DNA of 47,252 bases from Candidatus Nanopelagicales bacterium (GTDB taxonomy: Bacteria > Actinomycetota > Actinomycetes > S36-B12): positions 1 through 47,252 of the forward strand of contig JALQSY010000001.1 of the NCBI GenBank assembly GCA_023264215.1, in the 5' to 3' direction. Shown here in pieces: positions 44,616 through 47,252 of this stretch. The position numbers and the translations under genes were made by a program. The notes under the pieces were generated by a model. It did no database searches. It saw only the letters and a list, made by a program, of their open reading frames with translations, and was not told the origin of the DNA. Within the stretch, counting starts at the first letter, position 1. The number at the start of each line of letters is the position of its first letter.

Positions 44616-45648
44616 GGCGGTACGCGGCACCACCATGGCCGCGGAGATCGCCGAGCAGCCCCAGTCGCTCGCCCGCCTCATCGAGGTCGGCTCGGGACCG
44701 ATCGAGGAGGTGGCGCGCCGCATCCGCGATCGCGCTCCGCGTTTCGCGCTCATCGCGGCCCGCGGCACCTCCGACCATGCGGCGCTCTATGCCAAGTACC
44801 TCGTCGAGACGCGGCTCGGCCTGCCGGTCGGACTCGTGTCGCCGTCCGCGCTCACGGTCTACCGAGCCCAGCCCGAGTACGCCGACGTCCTATGGATCTC
44901 GATCAGCCAGTCCGGCGGCTCCCCCGACCTCATCGAGTCCACCTCGCGAGCCCGCGAGGGCGGCGCGTGGACCCTGGCCATCACCAACGCACCCGAGTCC
45001 GAGCTCGCCGCTGCCTCCGACGCGCATATCGATGTGCTCGCGGGCCCCGAGCTCGCGGTCGCGGCGACCAAGAGCTACACGAGCGAACTCCTCGCGTGCT
45101 GGCTGCTCATCGAGTCATGGGCGGGCGGGGACACTGGCCGAGCCGCGGTCCTCCCGGACCTCGCGCGCGACCTCATCGCTCGAGGCGAGGGCCTCGAGGC
45201 CGCCGGGCGATACCGCTTCGTGGAGCGATTGGTCACGACCGGGCGCGGCTTCGCCTATCCCACCGCTCGCGAGGCGGCACTGAAGCTCATGGAGACCTCC
45301 TACCTCGCCGCCCATGCGTTCTCCAGCGCCGATCTCATGCACGGACCGCTCGCCATGATCGACGAGGACCGGCCCGTCATCGCCGTCGTGCCGTTCGGAG
45401 CGGCCGGTGCCGCGATGCAGCCGGTGCTGGATCGCCTCGCGGAGCGCGGTGCCGACGTCCTCGTCGAAGGCGACATCTCGCGCGCACCCGCAGCGGCGGC
45501 GAGCATCCGACTGCCCGACACCGGCGACGACATCGCGCCAATCCTCCAGATCATCCCCTTGCAGCAGCTCGCCTACGCGATGGCCATCGCCCGCGGCTAC
45601 GACCCGGATGCGCCGCGCGGACTGCGCAAGGTGACCGAGACCCTCTAG
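44608..45648 (+). CDS. SIS-domain sugar isomerase/deaminase (GlmS-like, NagB-II type)
   Basis: 346 aa from ATG 44608; ATG 44635 is an alternative start, closer to the usual AEIAEQPQSLARLI beginning. Two SIS domains: ARGTSDHAALYAKYLVE, ISISQSGGSPDLIEST and AATKSYTSELLACWLL in the first; GRGFAYPTAREAALKLMETS and the LMHGPLAM segment in the second. There is no glutaminase domain, so it probably converts glucosamine-6-P to fructose-6-P (deaminase direction) rather than making it. With ROK and NagA it forms an amino-sugar catabolic route. Convergent with nagA. Confidence 0.85.
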   Translation: MPEAVRGTTMAAEIAEQPQSLARLIEVGSGPIEEVARRIRDRAPRFALIAARGTSDHAALYAKYLVETRLGLPVGLVSPSALTVYRAQPEYADVLWISISQSGGSPDLIESTSRAREGGAWTLAITNAPESELAAASDAHIDVLAGPELAVAATKSYTSELLACWLLIESWAGGDTGRAAVLPDLARDLIARGEGLEAAGRYRFVERLVTTGRGFAYPTAREAALKLMETSYLAAHAFSSADLMHGPLAMIDEDRPVIAVVPFGAAGAAMQPVLDRLAERGADVLVEGDISRAPAAAASIRLPDTGDDIAPILQIIPLQQLAYAMAIARGYDPDAPRGLRKVTETL

Positions 45649-45665
45649 GCATCGAGCGGCCGGTG

Positions 45666-46781
45666 CTAGATCAGGGCACCACCGCGTACGACGTGTGCCA
45701 CGGCCAGGTCGTCGCCCAGACCGACGACATCGGCACGCTGCCCGACCGCGAGGCGCCCGCGGTCGTGCAGGCCCAACGCCCGCGCCGGCGCGGCCGATGC
45801 CGCTTCGCTGGCCTGGCTGGGGGTCCGATCGGCGAGGCGTACGGCGCGACGCCATGCGGAATCCATGAGCAGCGTGCTGCCCGCCAGGCTGCCACCATCC
45901 CGAAGCCGGGCGATGCCATCGGTGACGACGACATCCAGGGGGCCGATGCGGTAGTTGCCATCGCCCGCGCCCGCAGCAGCCATCGCGTCGGTGACGAGCG
46001 CGCCGCGACCCTGTGCCGCGGCGAGTGCGAGCGCGACGACGTCGGCGTCGATATGGACTCCGTCGCCGATCACCTCGCACGTGACACGGGGATCGGCGAG
46101 GAGCACACCGACAGGGCCGGCGTCGCGATGGAGCAACGGCGGCATGGCATTGAACAGGTGGGTAGCGACCGTGGCACCGGCATCCACCGCCGCCCTCGCG
46201 GTGTCCCCGTCTGCACCTGTGTGTCCGATGGCCGCGATGGCGCCGTGCTCGACGATGACGCGAATGGATTCGATCGCACCGGGGAGTTCCGGCGCGATGG
46301 TCACCATCGCGATCCGGCCGGCGCCCGCGTCCATGAGGGCCGCCACGGCGGCGGGGTCCGGATCGACGAGTGTGCTGGGGTCGTGTGCCCCGCAGTACGC
46401 CGGGGAGATCCATGGTCCCTCGAGGTGGATCCCGTGGAGGTCGCCGTCGTCCACGAACGGCACGAGCGCCTCGATCTGGGCGAGGAGGTCGTCGTACGGC
46501 GCCGAGACCAGGCTGGCGTTCATGGTGGTGGTGCCGTGCCCCCGATGAGTCGCGATCGCGACCGCGATCTGCTCGGGATCCGCACTGGTGAAGGAGCCAC
46601 CACCGCCCCCGTGGCAATGCATGTCCACGAAGCCCGGGAGGAGCACCGCGACGCGCGTGGCCTCTTCCGGAGCAGCTCCGGAGCCGGTCTCGACGATGAC
46701 GTCACCCTCGATGCGCAGCCAGCCCTCGCCACGATCGCCATCGGCATCGATGACGCGCTGCGCAGCGAGTACGACCGCCAT
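45666..46781 (-). CDS. nagA: N-acetylglucosamine-6-phosphate deacetylase
   Basis: 371 aa from ATG 46781; TAGGGT is exactly 6 nt upstream, so probably leaderless. Metal and catalytic residues: DMHCHGGGG (H55, H57), GIHLEGPW (E121), AIGHTGAD, ATHLFNAMPPL and catalytic Asp in LVTDAMAAAG. Removes acetate from GlcNAc-6-P, giving the substrate for the convergent SIS deaminase. The released acetate could feed acs elsewhere in the window (inference). Confidence 0.93.
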   Translation of the reverse strand: MAVVLAAQRVIDADGDRGEGWLRIEGDVIVETGSGAAPEEATRVAVLLPGFVDMHCHGGGGGSFTSADPEQIAVAIATHRGHGTTTMNASLVSAPYDDLLAQIEALVPFVDDGDLHGIHLEGPWISPAYCGAHDPSTLVDPDPAAVAALMDAGAGRIAMVTIAPELPGAIESIRVIVEHGAIAAIGHTGADGDTARAAVDAGATVATHLFNAMPPLLHRDAGPVGVLLADPRVTCEVIGDGVHIDADVVALALAAAQGRGALVTDAMAAAGAGDGNYRIGPLDVVVTDGIARLRDGGSLAGSTLLMDSAWRRAVRLADRTPSQASEAASAAPARALGLHDRGRLAVGQRADVVGLGDDLAVAHVVRGGALI

Positions 46782-46787
46782 GCCCCG

Positions 46788-46793
46788 ACCCTA
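46788..46793 (-). promoter_or_regulatory. Leaderless -10 box (TAGGGT) for nagA
   Basis: Minus-strand TAGGGT, 6 nt, then ATG 46781. Confidence 0.6.
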
Positions 46794-46811
46794 GGACATC
46801 GGCTCGGTAGG

Positions 46812-46817
46812 TAGGGT
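46812..46817 (+). promoter_or_regulatory. Candidate -10 box (TAGGGT) for the ACC-deaminase-like gene
   Basis: TAGGGT about 46 nt before ATG 46864 in the divergent region with nagA. Confidence 0.4.
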
Positions 46818-46863
46818 CGGGTCGACCCACGCGCACACAGGACCTTCACGACACGGGAGCGCA

Positions 46864-47252
46864 ATGCCCAGCCTGTTGGACTACCCCGCCTACCCCCTGC
46901 TCTTCGGACCCTCGCCCGTCCATCCACTGGAGAGACTGACGGCGGACCTGGGCGGCGCCGCGGTCTGGGCCAAGCGGGAGGACTGCAACTCCGGCATCGC
47001 CTATGCCCTGGCGCAGGGCTGCGACACCCTCGTGTCGATCGGGGGCGTGCAGTCCAACCACACGCGCCAGGTGGCCGCTGTCGCTGCCCGCGTCGGGATG
47101 AAGTGCGTCCTCGTGCAGGAGAGCTGGGTCGAGTGGCCCGACTCGGTCTACGACAAGGTCGGCAACATCCTGATTAGCCGCCTCGCGGGTGCCGACGTAC
47201 GCCTGGTCAAGGCGGAGTTCGGCATCGGCTTCAAGGAGAGCTGGGAGCAGGC
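46864..47252 (+). CDS. acdS: ACC deaminase-like protein with PLP-lysine segment deleted (partial)
   Basis: First 129 residues from ATG 46864 (GGGAGCG upstream); runs off the right edge. [55 protein letters not shown] and VYDKVGNI align closely with 1-aminocyclopropane-1-carboxylate deaminases. Between Y47 and A48 exactly 14 residues of the family are missing, the GGNKTRK segment and what follows, including the Schiff-base lysine (K51 in Pseudomonas). The nucleophile serine (S78 there) is S64 here, confirming the 14-residue shift. The frame stays open. The enzyme should be inactive unless the gap is an assembly error. D-cysteine desulfhydrase is an alternative family name. Confidence 0.82.
   Translation, partial: MPSLLDYPAYPLLFGPSPVHPLERLTADLGGAAVWAKREDCNSGIAYALAQGCDTLVSIGGVQSNHTRQVAAVAARVGMKCVLVQESWVEWPDSVYDKVGNILISRLAGADVRLVKAEFGIGFKESWEQ

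Overview
A high-GC (about 70% by eye) chromosomal window of 47,252 bp from an actinomycete (Actinomycetota). Indicators: a WhiB-family [4Fe-4S] regulator, an actinobacterial tad locus with a DUF4244 pilin and an Ssd-type protein, a MarP-type protease, a Crp/GlxR-like regulator, many GTG starts, frequent 4-nt ATGA/GTGA gene overlaps and many apparently leaderless genes. From memory, the order helicase - tad/ssd - HAD - acs - holin-X - ephE-like - marP - nudix - nth - crp - MBL - RidA - DUF4177 - two ArsA ATPases - whiB - ponA - metallophosphoesterase - asd/ask - recR - dnaX follows M. tuberculosis Rv3649 to Rv3721c and the Streptomyces acs-nhaA-nth-crp-wblA region. It is therefore a conserved core backbone with local insertions. 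The genus cannot be named from this window.

Layout. 1-526: 5' end of an H+-pyrophosphatase gene. 711-3050: MrfA-like repair helicase. 3010-8786: type IVc (Tad/Flp) pilus genes on the minus strand, interrupted by a plus-strand secreted-protein gene (4141-5205). 8905-12557: HAD phosphatase, FUSC membrane protein and two tandem paralogous membrane-anchored proteins. 12577-14600: Fic-fold protein and polysaccharide deacetylase. 14753-20036: acs, nhaA, holin-X protein, epoxide-hydrolase-like protein, DUF309 protein. 20087-22589: nth-nudix-marP operon. 22699-25766: crp, then MBL, NUDIX, RidA and DUF4177 genes. 25839-32268: paired ArsA-like ATPases, WhiB, bifunctional PBP, YqeY, metallophosphoesterase. 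32285: tRNA-Pro. 32565-34885: ask-asd. 35061-38302: a five-gene sulfur-handling operon with its own regulator. 38406-41067: recR, dnaX, SRP RNA, tRNA-Ser. 41284-41949: LytR_C protein. 42214-46781: amino-sugar uptake and catabolism (MFS, ROK kinase, SIS isomerase/deaminase, nagA). 46864-end: ACC-deaminase-like gene.

Most notable. (1) The 35061-38302 operon joins an excisionase-type HTH/PocR-like Cys-rich regulator to an SQR-like flavoprotein, a DUF1641 protein, a single-Cys TusE/DsrC protein and a DsrE2-type protein. It sits as an insertion in conserved core order and is the best candidate for a little-described system. (2) The ACC-deaminase-like gene lacks exactly 14 codons, including the PLP lysine, while staying in frame. 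(3) Nine genes carry a TANNNT box exactly 6 nt before the start codon, a uniform leaderless architecture. (4) Several proteins keep their fold but lack a key residue: WhiB Trp to Gly, epoxide-hydrolase nucleophile to Gly, degenerate Fic motif, Ssd without the P-loop Lys. (5) Perfect 24-bp and 17-bp inverted repeats, both with 10-nt loops, lie between convergent genes. No CRISPR array, IS element, phage module or rRNA was seen, and no gene-free stretch exceeds about 265 bp.
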